DNA of 64,000 nucleotides from Paracoccus marinus. Its GTDB lineage: Bacteria > Pseudomonadota > Alphaproteobacteria > Rhodobacterales > Rhodobacteraceae. Where the stretch lies: the NCBI RefSeq assembly GCF_007018965.1, contig NZ_VJYZ01000010.1, forward strand, positions 248,001 to 312,000, in the 5' to 3' direction. This document shows, one piece after another, positions 14,545 to 23,966 of this stretch. The position numbers were made by a program, and so were the translations under genes. Below the pieces are notes generated by a model. It saw only the letters and a program-made list of their open reading frames with translations, searched no databases and was not told the DNA's origin. Within the stretch, counting starts at the first letter, position 1. Each line of letters starts with the position of its first letter.

Positions 14545-17138
14545 ACCAGTTCCAGCGCCTCGCGCGGGGTCAGCGCGTCCGGCGTGATGGCGTGCAGGCG
14601 GGCCTCGGCCGCAGACTGCTTCGGCGGGGTGGCCCTGGCCGCAGGCGCCGCGCGGAACAGCGGCAGGTCGTCGATCAGCGCCGCGGGTTCCGCGCCCCCC
14701 TCTCGCGCACCCGATTCCAGCGCGGTGAGGATGTCGCGCGCGCGGTCCACCACCGCTGCCGGCAGGCCCGCCAGCCGCGCGACCTGCACCCCGTAGCTGC
14801 GGTCGGCCGCGCCCCTTGTGACCTCGTGCAGGAAGATCACCTCGCCTTCCCACTCGCGCACCGCGACGGTCGCGTTCTCGACGCCTTCGAGCTTCGCGGC
14901 AAGCTGCGTCATCTCGTGGTAGTGGGTCGCGAACAGCGCGCGGCAGCGGTTCTGGGCGTGCAGGTGTTCCAGCACCGCCCAGGCGATCGACAGCCCGTCC
15001 CAGGTCGCGGTGCCGCGCCCGATCTCGTCCAGGATCACCAGCGCGCCCGCGTCGGCCTGATTGAGGATCGCGGCGGTTTCCACCATCTCGACCATGAAGG
15101 TGGACCGCCCGCGCGCCAGGTCGTCGGCCGCGCCCACGCGGCTGAACAGCTGCGACACCAGCCCCAGATTCGCGCTTTGCGCCGGCACGAACGCGCCCGC
15201 CTGCGCCAGCACGGCGATCAGCGCGTTCTGGCGCAGGAAGGTCGATTTCCCGGCCATGTTCGGCCCCGTCAGCAGCCAGATCGCGGGGGTGTCGCCCGTC
15301 GTCAACGCGCAGTCGTTGGCGACGAACGGCTCGCCCTTGCGCCTGAGCGCGCGTTCCACGACCGGGTGCCGCCCGCCCGTGACCACAAAGGCGCGGCTTT
15401 CGTCCACGCGGGGCCGGGTCCAGCCGTCGGCGGTGGCGAGGTCGGCGAAGGCGGCGGCAAGGTCGATCTCGGCCAGCGCCCGCGCCGTCTGGCCGATCGT
15501 CGGCCCCGTGGCCAGCACGGCGGCGACGAGGCGGGCGTAGATCTGGCGTTCGATCTCAAGCGCGCGGTCGCGGGCGTTGAGGATGCGGGTTTCCAGCTCG
15601 CTCAGTTCGACGGTGGTGAAGCGGATCTGATTGGCGGTGGTCTGGCGGTGGATGAAGCGCGCGTTCAAGGGCGGGGCGAGCATCCGTTCGGCGTGGGTGG
15701 CGGTCGTCTCGATGAAGTAGCCCAGCACGTTGTTGTGCTTGATCTTCAGGCTGGACACGCCGGTATCCGCGATGAACTCGCCCTGCATGCGGGCAATGAC
15801 GCCGCGCCCCTCGTCGCGCAGCGCGCGGGTGTCGTCGAGGTCGGGATCAAAGCCCTGCGCGACGAAGCCGCCGTCGCGGGCCAGCAGCGGCGGCTCGGCC
15901 ACCAGCGCGTCATCCAGCCGCGCGATCAGCTCGTCGTGGCCGATCAGGTCGCGTGCGGCGTCCCCCAGCAGCGGGTCGTCGCCGCCCAGCATCGCGGAGA
16001 TGCGGATCGCGGCGGCAAGGCCGTTGCGGATGGCGGCAAGGTCGCGCGGCCCGCCGCGTTCCAGCGCCAGCCGCGACAGCGCGCGGTCCATGTCGGGCAC
16101 GCGGGCCAGCGCGTCGCGCAGGTCGGCGGTCAGGCGCGCGTCGTCCACGAGATGCGCGACGGCGGCCTGGCGGCGGTGGATTTCGGGCAGGTTGCGGCTG
16201 GGCGCGCTGAGGCGGCGTTCCAGCAGGCGCGCGCCGGGCGCGGTCACGGTACGGTCCACGGCGGCCAGCAGCGATCCTTCGCGTCCGCCCGACAGGGCCT
16301 GCGTCAGTTCCAGGTTGCGCCGCGTCGCCGCGTCGATCTGCATCGCGCCCGCGCCGCTTTCGCGCACCGGGGGCGCAAGGCGCGGCATCCGCCCGCGCTG
16401 GGTCAGTTCCAGATAGTCCACGATCGCGCCCATCGCGGAAAGTTCGGCGCGGCCGAAGCTGCCGAAGCCGTCCAGCGTCTCGACCCCGTAGGCCGCGCAC
16501 AGGCGGCGCGCGCCGGACTGGCTGTCAAAGCTGGCGGCCGACAGTTCCGTCAGCGCGGCGCCCGCTTCCGCCGCCACCTCGTCCAGCCGCGATCCGTCAA
16601 GCGCCAGCAGTTCGCGCGGCGCGTGGCGGGCGAGTTCGGGCGCCAGCCGCGCGGGCGGGCAGGGCGCGACCCGCAGCGCCCCGGTCGAGATGTCCACCCA
16701 CGCCAGCGCGCAGTCGTCGCGGACCTGCGCGAAGGCCGCGAGGAAGTTGTGGCGCCGCGCTTCCAGCAGCGATTCCTCGGTCAGCGTGCCCGGCGTGACG
16801 AGCCGCACGACGTCGCGGGCGACGACGGACTTCGCGCCGCGCTTCCTGGCCTCGGCGGGGTCCTCGATCTGCTCGGCGATGGCCACGCGAAAGCCCTTGC
16901 GGATCAGCGTCAGCAGGTAGGATTCGGCGGCGTGAACCGGCACCCCGCACATCGGGATGGGCTGGCCCAGATGCGTGCCTCGCTTCGTCAGCGCGATGTC
17001 CAGCGCGGCGGCGGCCGCGACCGCGTCGTCGAAGAACATCTCGTAGAAATCGCCCATGCGATAGAACAGCAGCGCCCCGGGGTTCGCGTCGCGGATCGCG
17101 AGGTACTGGGCCATCATCGGGGTCGGCTGATCGGTCAT
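14514..17138 (-). CDS. mutS: DNA mismatch repair protein MutS
   Basis: This is the mismatch-recognition ATPase of methyl-directed or strand-directed repair. The start at 17138 gives an 874-residue protein beginning MTDQPTPMMAQYLAIRDANP, the normal MutS N-terminus; the upstream extension of the frame is not family-like. The mismatch-binding domain I carries the GALLFYRMGDFYEMFFDD block with the Phe-X-Glu reading motif. Domains II-IV follow, then the ATPase with Walker A GPNMAGKSTFLRQ (around residue 624) and the DEIGRGTATWDG Walker B/signature. The helix-turn-helix dimer segment and the short C-terminal tail (ALELVYELVALAKG) are present. Its 3' end overlaps the convergent glycosyltransferase gene by 31 bases. 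Confidence 0.97.
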   Translation of the reverse strand: MTDQPTPMMAQYLAIRDANPGALLFYRMGDFYEMFFDDAVAAAAALDIALTKRGTHLGQPIPMCGVPVHAAESYLLTLIRKGFRVAIAEQIEDPAEARKRGAKSVVARDVVRLVTPGTLTEESLLEARRHNFLAAFAQVRDDCALAWVDISTGALRVAPCPPARLAPELARHAPRELLALDGSRLDEVAAEAGAALTELSAASFDSQSGARRLCAAYGVETLDGFGSFGRAELSAMGAIVDYLELTQRGRMPRLAPPVRESGAGAMQIDAATRRNLELTQALSGGREGSLLAAVDRTVTAPGARLLERRLSAPSRNLPEIHRRQAAVAHLVDDARLTADLRDALARVPDMDRALSRLALERGGPRDLAAIRNGLAAAIRISAMLGGDDPLLGDAARDLIGHDELIARLDDALVAEPPLLARDGGFVAQGFDPDLDDTRALRDEGRGVIARMQGEFIADTGVSSLKIKHNNVLGYFIETTATHAERMLAPPLNARFIHRQTTANQIRFTTVELSELETRILNARDRALEIERQIYARLVAAVLATGPTIGQTARALAEIDLAAAFADLATADGWTRPRVDESRAFVVTGGRHPVVERALRRKGEPFVANDCALTTGDTPAIWLLTGPNMAGKSTFLRQNALIAVLAQAGAFVPAQSANLGLVSQLFSRVGAADDLARGRSTFMVEMVETAAILNQADAGALVILDEIGRGTATWDGLSIAWAVLEHLHAQNRCRALFATHYHEMTQLAAKLEGVENATVAVREWEGEVIFLHEVTRGAADRSYGVQVARLAGLPAAVVDRARDILTALESGAREGGAEPAALIDDLPLFRAAPAARATPPKQSAAEARLHAITPDALTPREALELVYELVALAKG

Positions 17139-17268
17139 CGGGCACCTTGGGGTTTCGACGGTTCTAGGGCGCGGGCGGGGCGATGGGAACCGCCCCGCGG
17201 CAGCTTCCGGTGGACAGGCGGCGCGCCCGCGCGCACCCTTGCCGCATCGGAAAAAGGGGGAGGTTTCC

Positions 17269-18117
17269 ATGAGGATCATCACAGCACTCGCGGCCATGTT
17301 CGCGGCCACCTTCGCGGCAGGCCCCGCGCTTGCCGCCTGCCCGCCGCCCGCGCAGATGCAGGCCGCCGCGACCGGCTGGCTCGCGGGCGATCGTCTGCCC
17401 GACCCGGGCGTTGCCAGCATGGCCGACGCCGCCTGCGCCTATGCCGCCTTCCGGGGCGGGCTCGAGGCCGCGATGGGCAAGCCGGTGGGGGTCAAGGTCG
17501 GCTTCACCTCGAAGCCCGTGCAGGAAAGGTTCGGGGTGACCGAGCCCGCGACCGGCGCCCTGTTCGCGCCCATGATCGTGGCGGACGGCGAGGCGGTGTC
17601 GCTTTCGGGCAGCCGAGCGCCCTTTTACGAGGCCGACCTGATCGTGACCGTGGCCGATCCCGCGATCATGCAGGCGACCACGCGCGAACAGGTCGCGGCC
17701 GCCCTGGACGAGGTGCGGCCGTTCATCGAACTGCCCGATCTCGCCATGGCCGAAGGGGTGAAGCCGACCGGGCCGGTGATGGCGTCCTACGGCGTGACGC
17801 CATGGCGCGGCGTGCTGGGCGAAGGGGTCAAGGTGGCGGAGCTGTCCGATCCGGTCGCGAACCTCGCCGCGCTGACGGTGGACCTGAAGGCCGACGGCAC
17901 GTCGGTCGCGCAGGGCACCGGCGACATGCTGCTGGGGCATCCGCTGGACGTGGTGCTGTGGCTGGCCGGGCAGGGCGGCTACGACCTGCCGGCGGGCACC
18001 ATGATCTCGCTGGGGTCGCTGAGCCCGCTGACGGAGGCCGCGCCCGGTATCGAGGTCAGCGCCGACTACCTGATCGACGGCAAGCCGATGCGCGTCGCCA
18101 CGCGGCTGACCGAATGA
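17269..18117 (+). CDS. Exported FAH-family hydratase/decarboxylase-like protein
   Basis: This 282-residue protein belongs to the fumarylacetoacetate-hydrolase/MhpD superfamily (2-keto-4-pentenoate hydratase or 2-oxo-3-hexenedioate decarboxylase type). Family features include GVKVGFTSKPVQERFGV, the metal-ligand region with PFYEADLIVTVAD, VRPFIELPDLAM, NLAALTVDLKADGTSVAQGTG and the late HPLDVVLWLAGQG. Unusually it begins with a clear signal peptide (MRIITALAAMFAATFAAGPALA), giving a periplasmic enzyme, whereas catabolic relatives are cytosolic. AAGGGGGAGG precedes the ATG at 17269. It is divergent from mutS and tail-to-tail with the ABC transporter genes (the two stop codons abut). The substrate is unknown. 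Confidence 0.82.
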   Translation: MRIITALAAMFAATFAAGPALAACPPPAQMQAAATGWLAGDRLPDPGVASMADAACAYAAFRGGLEAAMGKPVGVKVGFTSKPVQERFGVTEPATGALFAPMIVADGEAVSLSGSRAPFYEADLIVTVADPAIMQATTREQVAAALDEVRPFIELPDLAMAEGVKPTGPVMASYGVTPWRGVLGEGVKVAELSDPVANLAALTVDLKADGTSVAQGTGDMLLGHPLDVVLWLAGQGGYDLPAGTMISLGSLSPLTEAAPGIEVSADYLIDGKPMRVATRLTE

Positions 18118-18864
18118 CTAAAGCACCCGCTGCAGGAAGGCGCGGGTGCGCGGGTCCGTCGGGTCGGAAAAGATCCGCTCCGGCGGCCCTTCCTCGACGA
18201 TGACGCCGCCGTCCATGAAGACGACGCGGTCCGCGATCTCGCGCGCGAACTGCATCTCGTGGGTGACGACGACCATCGTCTGCCCGGCCTCGGCCACGCG
18301 GCGCATCAGCGCCAGCACCTCGCCCACCCATTCGGGATCAAGGGCGCTGGTGGGTTCGTCCAGCAGCATCAGGTCCGCATCCAGCGCCATCGCCCGGGCG
18401 ATCCCGATCCGCTGCTGCTGACCGCCCGACAGATTCGACGGGTAGGCATCGGCGCGGTCGGCCATTCCGATGTCGCGCAGGATCGACATGGCGCGCGCGT
18501 CGGCCTGCGCCTGCGGCATGCCGCGCACCACGGTCAGCCCCTCGGCGATGTTCTGGCGCGCGGTCTTGTTGGCGAACAGCGCATAGCTTTGAAACACGAA
18601 CGCGGTGCGGCGGCGGATCGCCAGCACCTCGGCCTTGGTGGCGGTCGCGGAATCGACCGAAAGGTCGCCGATCTGGATCCGGCCCGCCTGCGCGCGTTCG
18701 AGAAAGTTCCAGCAGCGCAGCAGGGTGGACTTGCCGGTCCCCGAGGGGCCGATGATGGCCACGCATTCCCCAGGATCGACGCACAGGTCGATGCCGCGCA
18801 GCACCGGCGTCTCGCCAAAACGCTTGGCCAGCCCCGTCAGGCTTGCGCCGCACCGCCCGCTCAT
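18118..18864 (-). CDS. Amino-acid ABC transporter ATP-binding protein
   Basis: This 248-residue ABC ATPase is of the polar amino acid (GlnQ/HisP/TcyC/TcyN) class and powers import. Walker A is GPSGTGKST (residues 39-47), the signature is [18 protein letters not shown], and Walker B is [20 protein letters not shown] with the switch His in [17 protein letters not shown]. It is the last gene of a three-gene minus-strand operon (binding protein, permease, ATPase). Its start overlaps the permease stop by four bases. The substrate is inferred from the binding protein as cystine or a related amino acid. Confidence 0.93.
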   Translation of the reverse strand: MSGRCGASLTGLAKRFGETPVLRGIDLCVDPGECVAIIGPSGTGKSTLLRCWNFLERAQAGRIQIGDLSVDSATATKAEVLAIRRRTAFVFQSYALFANKTARQNIAEGLTVVRGMPQAQADARAMSILRDIGMADRADAYPSNLSGGQQQRIGIARAMALDADLMLLDEPTSALDPEWVGEVLALMRRVAEAGQTMVVVTHEMQFAREIADRVVFMDGGVIVEEGPPERIFSDPTDPRTRAFLQRVL

Positions 18865-19541
18865 GCCCGCGTCCCCCCGGTGGCCCGCCGCTCGGTCCGC
18901 CGTTCAAGCCACGCCTGCACGCGCGACAGCACCTCGACCATGATCCAGTAGATGATCGCCACCACCAGGAACGATTCGAGATAGCGGAAGCTGCCCGCCG
19001 CTTCCTTCTGCGCCGCGCCCATCATCTCGGTCACGCCAAGGGTGAAGGCGAGCGAGGTCGATTTCAGGATGTCCACGAAGTAGTTCACCATCGTCGGCGC
19101 GAACACCCGCGCCGCCTGCGGCAGGATGATCCGGCGCATCGTCTGCCCCTCGGTCATGCCGACGGCGCGCGCGGCTTCCCACTGGTCGCGGGCGACCCCC
19201 AAGATCGCGCCGCGCAGCGATTCCGCCATATAGGCCGCGAAGTGCAGCGTCAGGCCCAGCATCGCGGCGGTGACGCCGTCGATCGCGACGAAGGCGGGGA
19301 TCGCCTGCGGCAGGCCGTAGTAGAACAGGAACAGCTGCACCAGCAGCGGGGTGCCGCGGAAGAAGCTGATGAACACCCCCGCCGCCTGGTTGGCGACGGG
19401 AATGCGCAGGACGCGGATCACGGCCAGGATCGCCGCAAGGATCAGCGCGCCGATCATCGACCCCACCGCCATGCCGAAGGTCAGCGGCACGAAGCGCAGG
19501 ATCACGGGCAGCAGCCCGGCCATGTAGTCGAGGTCGATCAC
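18861..19541 (-). CDS. Amino-acid ABC transporter permease
   Basis: This inner-membrane permease of the HisM/GlnP family has 226 residues with about five transmembrane helices. It has the conserved cytoplasmic EAA loop ([20 protein letters not shown], followed by [17 protein letters not shown]) and the family's [19 protein letters not shown] segment. Only one permease gene is present, so it probably forms a homodimer, as cystine TcyB/TcyL systems do. It starts seven bases after the binding-protein stop and overlaps the ATPase gene, consistent with an operon. Confidence 0.93.
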   Translation of the reverse strand: MIDLDYMAGLLPVILRFVPLTFGMAVGSMIGALILAAILAVIRVLRIPVANQAAGVFISFFRGTPLLVQLFLFYYGLPQAIPAFVAIDGVTAAMLGLTLHFAAYMAESLRGAILGVARDQWEAARAVGMTEGQTMRRIILPQAARVFAPTMVNYFVDILKSTSLAFTLGVTEMMGAAQKEAAGSFRYLESFLVVAIIYWIMVEVLSRVQAWLERRTERRATGGTRA

Positions 19542-19548
19542 CCGCGCA

Positions 19549-20316
19549 TCACTTGGCCGCGGCGGGCGCGGCGGGCTTGGTGATGTCGGTGCCGAACCAT
19601 TTCTGGCTGATCTTCGTCAGCGTGCCGTCGGCGGCCAGTTCGGTCAGCGCGCCGTCCACCTTGTCGCGCAGCGCGGTCCCGGCCTCGTCCTTGCGGAACG
19701 GCAGGGCGTTCTGGATCTCGCTGAACGGGGTCCCGGCGAGTTGCAGCGGCAGGCCGCTTTCCTTGATCGACTGGATCGAGCTCACGCGGTCCATCACAAA
19801 GGCATCGACCCGGCCAAGCGCGGTGTCTTGTTCGATGTTGCTTTCGTAGGTCTTGATGTCGATTTCCGAGGCATAGGGCAGCTCGCGCAGCAGCTGTTCG
19901 TAGTTGGACCCCAGGTTCACGGCGACCGTCTTGCCCTTCAGGCTTTCGGGGCCGGTGACCTCGTCATTGCCCTTGCGGGTGACGACCTGCGCCCCGTCAA
20001 AGACGTAGGGCTGCGAAAAATTGAACTGCGCCTGACGTTCCGGGGTGATGGTGATCTGGTTGGCGACGGTGTCGATGCGGTTCGCGCCAAGCGCGCCGAT
20101 CAGGCCCGAAAAGCCCATGGTGACGAACTCGATCTCGTCTCCGGTCTTTTCGCCGACGGCGTTCAGCACGTCGACCTCGAACCCCTGCAGGACCCCGCCC
20201 TCGGTGAAGGTGAACGGGAAATAGCCGCCCGACATCCCCACCCGGATCGTTTCGGCCTGCGCCGCACCGGTCATCATGGCGAGAGCCATCGCCGCCGACA
20301 TCAGCATCTTGTTCAT
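19549..20316 (-). CDS. Cystine-type periplasmic solute-binding protein
   Basis: This family 3 solute-binding protein of 255 residues has a Sec signal peptide (MNKMLMSAAMALAMMTGAAQA, cleaved before ETIRVG). It has the two-lobe fold: GYFPFTFTEGGVLQGFEVDV, then RIDTVANQITITPERQAQF, LKGKTVAVNLGSNYEQLL and a C-terminal SQKWFGTDITKP. That C-terminus and the NLGSNYE segment are close to the FliY/TcyJ/TcyA cystine binders, so L-cystine or a related amino acid is the likely ligand (family knowledge, not proven here). It is the first gene of the operon. A hairpin-like dyad and a tandem repeat lie upstream. Confidence 0.9.
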   Translation of the reverse strand: MNKMLMSAAMALAMMTGAAQAETIRVGMSGGYFPFTFTEGGVLQGFEVDVLNAVGEKTGDEIEFVTMGFSGLIGALGANRIDTVANQITITPERQAQFNFSQPYVFDGAQVVTRKGNDEVTGPESLKGKTVAVNLGSNYEQLLRELPYASEIDIKTYESNIEQDTALGRVDAFVMDRVSSIQSIKESGLPLQLAGTPFSEIQNALPFRKDEAGTALRDKVDGALTELAADGTLTKISQKWFGTDITKPAAPAAAK

Positions 20317-20349
20317 GGAAAAAGCCTTTCCGGTGTGAAGCCTTGTGGC

Positions 20350-20367
20350 AACGATGTAGCCATCGTT
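20350..20367. promoter_or_regulatory. Perfect 7-bp dyad upstream of the cystine ABC operon
   Basis: AACGATG (20350-20356) and CATCGTT (20361-20367) form a perfect inverted repeat around four bases, 34 bases upstream of the binding-protein ATG. It is a likely operator, or a hairpin in the mRNA leader. Which protein would bind is not known. Confidence 0.5.
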
Positions 20368-20373
20368 CCTGTT

Positions 20374-20422
20374 CCTTGCCAGTGCGCTTCTGCGCGGGCC
20401 TTGCCAGTGCGCTTGTGCGCGG
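20374..20422. repeat. Two-copy 25-bp tandem repeat
   Basis: The 24-base units at 20374-20397 and 20399-20422 differ at one base (C or G), with a period of 25. Each unit begins CCTTGCCAGTGCGCTT and contains a GCGC-NNNN-GCGC mini-dyad. They lie between the dyad at 20350-20367 and the divergent HD-domain gene, so they may be part of either promoter. Confidence 0.7.
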
Positions 20423-20493
20423 ACGAGCCTCGACAGCCGTGCCCGTGCGCGACATCCTGAACCCGGCCGGGTGTGGCCGGGAAAGGGGTCGCG

Positions 20494-21015
20494 ATGAGCT
20501 GGGAAGGTTTGCTGGCCGAGGCGCGGGCGGGGTCACGGTTGAAGGCGTCGCCCGACCACGGCGAGCGGCACTGGCGCGCGGTGGCGGCCACGGGGCTGGA
20601 GATCGCCCGCCGCGACGACCGCGCCGATGCGGCGATCTGCGTGGCCTTCGCGGTCCTGCACGACTGCCGCCGCGTCAGCGAATACCGCGACCCGCAGCAC
20701 GGCCCCGCGGCCGCCCGCGTCGCGCGGGAAAGCCGGGCCCTTCGCGATCTTCTCGGCGAGGAACGGGCCGATATCGTGGCCACCGCCTGCCACGATCACG
20801 AGGGCACGATCCACAGCCGCGAATGGCCGCTGGTCGGCGCCTGTTTCGACGCCGACCGCTTCACCCTGGGCCGTGTCGGCATCGACCCGGACCCGCGCTA
20901 TTTCTCGCTGATCCTCGACGATCCGGCTTTTTCCGAGATGGTGCGCTTCGCCCGGGCTGCCAGCGACGCGCCGCCGAAATGGGCCGACCTGTTCGCCGAA
21001 TTCGCGTCGGCCTGA
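20494..21015 (+). CDS. HD-superfamily-like hydrolase, function unknown
   Basis: This 173-residue cytoplasmic protein has an HD-domain pattern: a SPDHGERHWRAVAATGLEI helix supplies the first His, FAVLHDCRR supplies the His-Asp pair, and ACHDHEG (HDHEG) supplies later metal ligands. Related small HD proteins are phosphohydrolases on nucleotides or signalling molecules, but no substrate can be assigned. ATG 20494 is preferred to the GTG at 20473 since AAAGGGG lies five bases upstream. It is divergent from the cystine ABC operon and convergent with trhO. Confidence 0.75.
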   Translation: MSWEGLLAEARAGSRLKASPDHGERHWRAVAATGLEIARRDDRADAAICVAFAVLHDCRRVSEYRDPQHGPAAARVARESRALRDLLGEERADIVATACHDHEGTIHSREWPLVGACFDADRFTLGRVGIDPDPRYFSLILDDPAFSEMVRFARAASDAPPKWADLFAEFASA

Positions 21016-21022
21016 CGCGCCA

Positions 21023-21910
21023 TCAGTCCGCGAACAACTCGCCCCGTTCCACCTGCCGCTGCCGATCGCGGAAACGCGCGCGGTCCGCGTCGGAATATTC
21101 GCCCTCGCACAGGTGGCAGCGCACCCCTTCCTCGTATTCCGCGCGCGCGGTGTCCGCAGGCGTCAGCGGGCGGCGGCAGGCGTGGCACATGACGTGGCCG
21201 CCGGGTTCCAGCCCGTGGGTCAGGCTGACGCGCTGGTCGAAGACGAAGCAGGCGCCGTCCCACAGGCTGTCCTCGCGCGGGACATCCTCGAGGTATTTCA
21301 GGATCCCGCCCTGCAGGTGGAACACCTCCGCCACGCCCTGTGCCAGCAGGTAGTTCGTGGATTTCTCGCAGCGAATGCCGCCGGTGCAGAACATGGCGAC
21401 GCGCTTGCCCTGGAAGCGGTGGGCGTTCGCCGCCCACCACGCGGGAAAGTCGCGGAAGGACTGGGTGCCAGGATCGACCGCGCCGCGGAACGTGCCGACC
21501 GCGACCTCGTAGTCGTTGCGGGTGTCGATCACCGCGACATCCGGCGCAGAGATCAGCGCGTTCCAGTCGGCGGGCGCGACGTAGCGGCCGACATGCGCGG
21601 TCGGGTCCACCTGCGGCACGCCCATCGTCACGATCTCGGCCTTGACCCGCACCTTCATCCGCCCGAATGGCATCGCGCCGGCGGCGCTTTCCTTGCACTC
21701 CAGCGCCGCGCATCCGGGCAGCGCGCGCAAGCCCGCCAGCACCGCGTCGATCCCGTCGCGCGTGCCGGCGATGGTGCCGTTCACCCCCTCGCCCGCGAGG
21801 ATCAGGGTGCCGCGCACGCCCGCCCCCTCGCACAGCGCCAGCAAGCCCGGCTTCAGCGCGGCGGGGTCGGGGAAGCGGGTGAAATGGTAAAGGGCGGCCA
21901 CGACGAACAT
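21023..21910 (-). CDS. trhO: tRNA uridine(34) hydroxylase TrhO (rhodanese family)
   Basis: This 295-residue member of the YceA/TrhO family carries out oxygen-dependent hydroxylation of wobble uridine 34 to 5-hydroxyuridine in tRNA. The N-terminal ferredoxin-like domain contains LILAGEGVNGTIAG. A rhodanese domain follows, with VAVIDTRNDYEVAVGTF and the active-site loop FCTGGIRCEKSTNYL (Cys175, Cys181). The C-terminal zinc-binding-like segment has CHACRRPLTP and CHLCEGE. The start at 21910 gives MFVVAALYHFTRF, the usual family N-terminus; the longer frame upstream is spurious. It is divergent from pncA. Confidence 0.93.
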   Translation of the reverse strand: MFVVAALYHFTRFPDPAALKPGLLALCEGAGVRGTLILAGEGVNGTIAGTRDGIDAVLAGLRALPGCAALECKESAAGAMPFGRMKVRVKAEIVTMGVPQVDPTAHVGRYVAPADWNALISAPDVAVIDTRNDYEVAVGTFRGAVDPGTQSFRDFPAWWAANAHRFQGKRVAMFCTGGIRCEKSTNYLLAQGVAEVFHLQGGILKYLEDVPREDSLWDGACFVFDQRVSLTHGLEPGGHVMCHACRRPLTPADTARAEYEEGVRCHLCEGEYSDADRARFRDRQRQVERGELFAD

Positions 21911-22007
21911 GCGCGGGGCGTTAGTCGGCCCCCCGGTCCTTGGCAACCCCGCATTGACGCTGCCCGCCGGCCTTTCTACCGTTCGCCGATCCGCGAAGGG
22001 GACGATC

Positions 22008-22601
22008 ATGCGCGCGCTCATCATCATCGACATGCAGGTCGATTTCTGCCCCGGCGGGGCGCTGGCCGTGGCGGGCGGGGACGAGATCGTGGACCCGATC
22101 AACGCCATGATGGGCGACTACGACGCGGTCGTTCTGACGCAGGACTGGCACCCGGCGGATCATTCGAGCTTTGCCGAAAGCCACCCGGGCGCGGCGCCGT
22201 TTTCCACCGTGACGATGGATTACGGCCCGCAGGTCCTGTGGCCCGCGCATTGCGTGATCGGCAGCGCGGGCGCGGCATTCCACCCTGGCCTGGCAGTGGA
22301 CCGTGCCGACCTGATCGTCCGCAAGGGGTTACGCCGCGGCATCGACAGCTACTCGGCGTTCCGCGAAAACGACCGCGCGACCCCCACCGGCCTTGCGGGT
22401 TACCTGCGCGAATGGGGCGCGGACGACCTTCATTTCGTCGGCCTCGCCCATGATTTCTGCGTCGCCTGGTCGGCGATGGACGCGCGGCACTTCGGCTTCG
22501 ACGCCACCGTCATCGAACCCGCGACCCGCGCCATCGACCTGAACGGCTCGCGCGACGCGGCCCGCCGCGCGATGCAGGACGCGGGGGTGAACCTCGCATG
22601 A
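22008..22601 (+). CDS. pncA: Nicotinamidase
   Basis: This enzyme hydrolyses nicotinamide to nicotinate and ammonia in NAD salvage. At 197 residues it shows the catalytic triad of the family: Asp8 in [10 protein letters not shown], Lys106 in LIVRKG and Cys151 in [10 protein letters not shown]. The metal-site residues are Asp46 and His48 in QDWHP, plus His52. GAAGGGGA precedes the ATG. Its stop overlaps the start of pncB by four bases (ATGA), so the two consecutive salvage steps are translationally coupled. nadE lies just downstream in the opposite orientation. Confidence 0.95.
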   Translation: MRALIIIDMQVDFCPGGALAVAGGDEIVDPINAMMGDYDAVVLTQDWHPADHSSFAESHPGAAPFSTVTMDYGPQVLWPAHCVIGSAGAAFHPGLAVDRADLIVRKGLRRGIDSYSAFRENDRATPTGLAGYLREWGADDLHFVGLAHDFCVAWSAMDARHFGFDATVIEPATRAIDLNGSRDAARRAMQDAGVNLA

Positions 22602-23905
22602 TGATCCCGACCATCGACATCGCGACCCGCGTCTACAACCACAAGTGGAAGATCGACCCGATCGTCCGCTCGCTGATCGACACAGACTTCTACAAGCTCC
22701 TGATGTGCCAGTCGGTGTTCCGCAACCGGCCCGACGTGGACGTAACCTTCCGCCTCATCAACCGGTCGAGGTCCATCCGCCTCGCCGACCTGATCGACGA
22801 GGGCGAGCTGCGCGAACAGCTGGACCACGCCCGCAGCCTGTCGCTGGCGCGCGGCGAAAGCACCTGGCTGCGCGGCAACACCTTTTACGGCAAGCGGCAG
22901 ATGTTCCGCCCCGACTTCATGGAGTTCCTCGAACGGCTGCGCCTGCCCGCCTATCACCTGGAAAAGCGCGACGGCCAGTACGAGCTGACCTTCGAGGGCC
23001 GCTGGCCCGAGGTGATGCTGTGGGAAATACCCGCGCTGGCGATCATCATGGAACTGCGGTCGCGGGCGGTGCTGAAGGATCTGGGCCGGTTCGAGCTGCA
23101 GATCCTCTACGCCCGCGCGATGACCCGCGTGTGGGAAAAGATCGAGGCGCTGCGGGCGCTGGGCCCCGACCTGCGGATCGCCGATTTCGGCACCCGGCGG
23201 CGGCACAGCTTCCTGTGGCAGGACTGGTGCGTGCAGGCGATGATCGAGGGGCTGGGCCACCGCTTCACCGGCACCTCGAACTGCCTGATCGCCATGCGCC
23301 GCGACATCGAGGCGATCGGCACCAACGCCCACGAACTGCCCATGGTCTATGCCGCGCTGGCGGGCAGCGACGAGGAACTGCGCCAGGCCCCCTACCGCGT
23401 GCTGGCCGACTGGCACGAGGAACACGACGGCAATCTGCGCATCATCCTGCCCGACACCTACGGCACCCGCGGTTTCCTTGACGGCGCGCCGGACTGGCTG
23501 GCGGGCTGGACCGGCATCCGGGTCGATTCGGGCGACCCGGTGGCGATCACCGAATACGCGATCGCGTGGTGGAAAAGCCGGGGCGAGGACCCGACGCAGA
23601 AGCTGGTGATCTTTTCGGACGGGCTGGACGTCGACCAGATGGCGGCGCTGTTCCAGCGCTTCAACGGCCGGGTGAAGGTGAGCTTCGGCTGGGGCACGCT
23701 GCTGACCAACGACTTTCGCGGCCTGGTGCCGGGCGACGGCCTGGCGCCGTTCAGCCTGGTGTGCAAGGCCGCATCCGCAAACGGCGAGCCCACGGTCAAG
23801 CTGTCGGACAACCCCGAAAAGGCAACCGGTCCCGCGGACCTGATCGCGCATTACCGGCAGGTGTTCGGGGTGGGCGAGCAGGTGGGGATGGAGGTTGTGG
23901 TGTGA
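22598..23905 (+). CDS. pncB: Nicotinate phosphoribosyltransferase
   Basis: This enzyme converts nicotinate, PRPP and ATP to nicotinate mononucleotide, the second salvage step. The protein is 435 residues long, the size of PncB. It contains [20 protein letters not shown] near the N-terminus and the [19 protein letters not shown] block, with the His that is autophosphorylated in the family positioned in the following [10 protein letters not shown] region. The PRPP-binding [12 protein letters not shown] and [14 protein letters not shown], and the [12 protein letters not shown] loop, are also present. It starts within the pncA stop (ATGA). Confidence 0.95.
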   Translation: MMIPTIDIATRVYNHKWKIDPIVRSLIDTDFYKLLMCQSVFRNRPDVDVTFRLINRSRSIRLADLIDEGELREQLDHARSLSLARGESTWLRGNTFYGKRQMFRPDFMEFLERLRLPAYHLEKRDGQYELTFEGRWPEVMLWEIPALAIIMELRSRAVLKDLGRFELQILYARAMTRVWEKIEALRALGPDLRIADFGTRRRHSFLWQDWCVQAMIEGLGHRFTGTSNCLIAMRRDIEAIGTNAHELPMVYAALAGSDEELRQAPYRVLADWHEEHDGNLRIILPDTYGTRGFLDGAPDWLAGWTGIRVDSGDPVAITEYAIAWWKSRGEDPTQKLVIFSDGLDVDQMAALFQRFNGRVKVSFGWGTLLTNDFRGLVPGDGLAPFSLVCKAASANGEPTVKLSDNPEKATGPADLIAHYRQVFGVGEQVGMEVVV

Positions 23906-23966
23906 GGGGGGTGGCGCGAGAGACTGCGCGCGCCTTGACGAGCGGCTGATCGGAGGGATTTGCCAG

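Noticed and set aside
14592..18203. A 1203-codon open frame antisense to mutS and running into the FAH-like gene
   Set aside because: It is a shadow of mutS codon bias; the product is low-complexity Arg/Gly-rich and no ribosome site or family match is seen.
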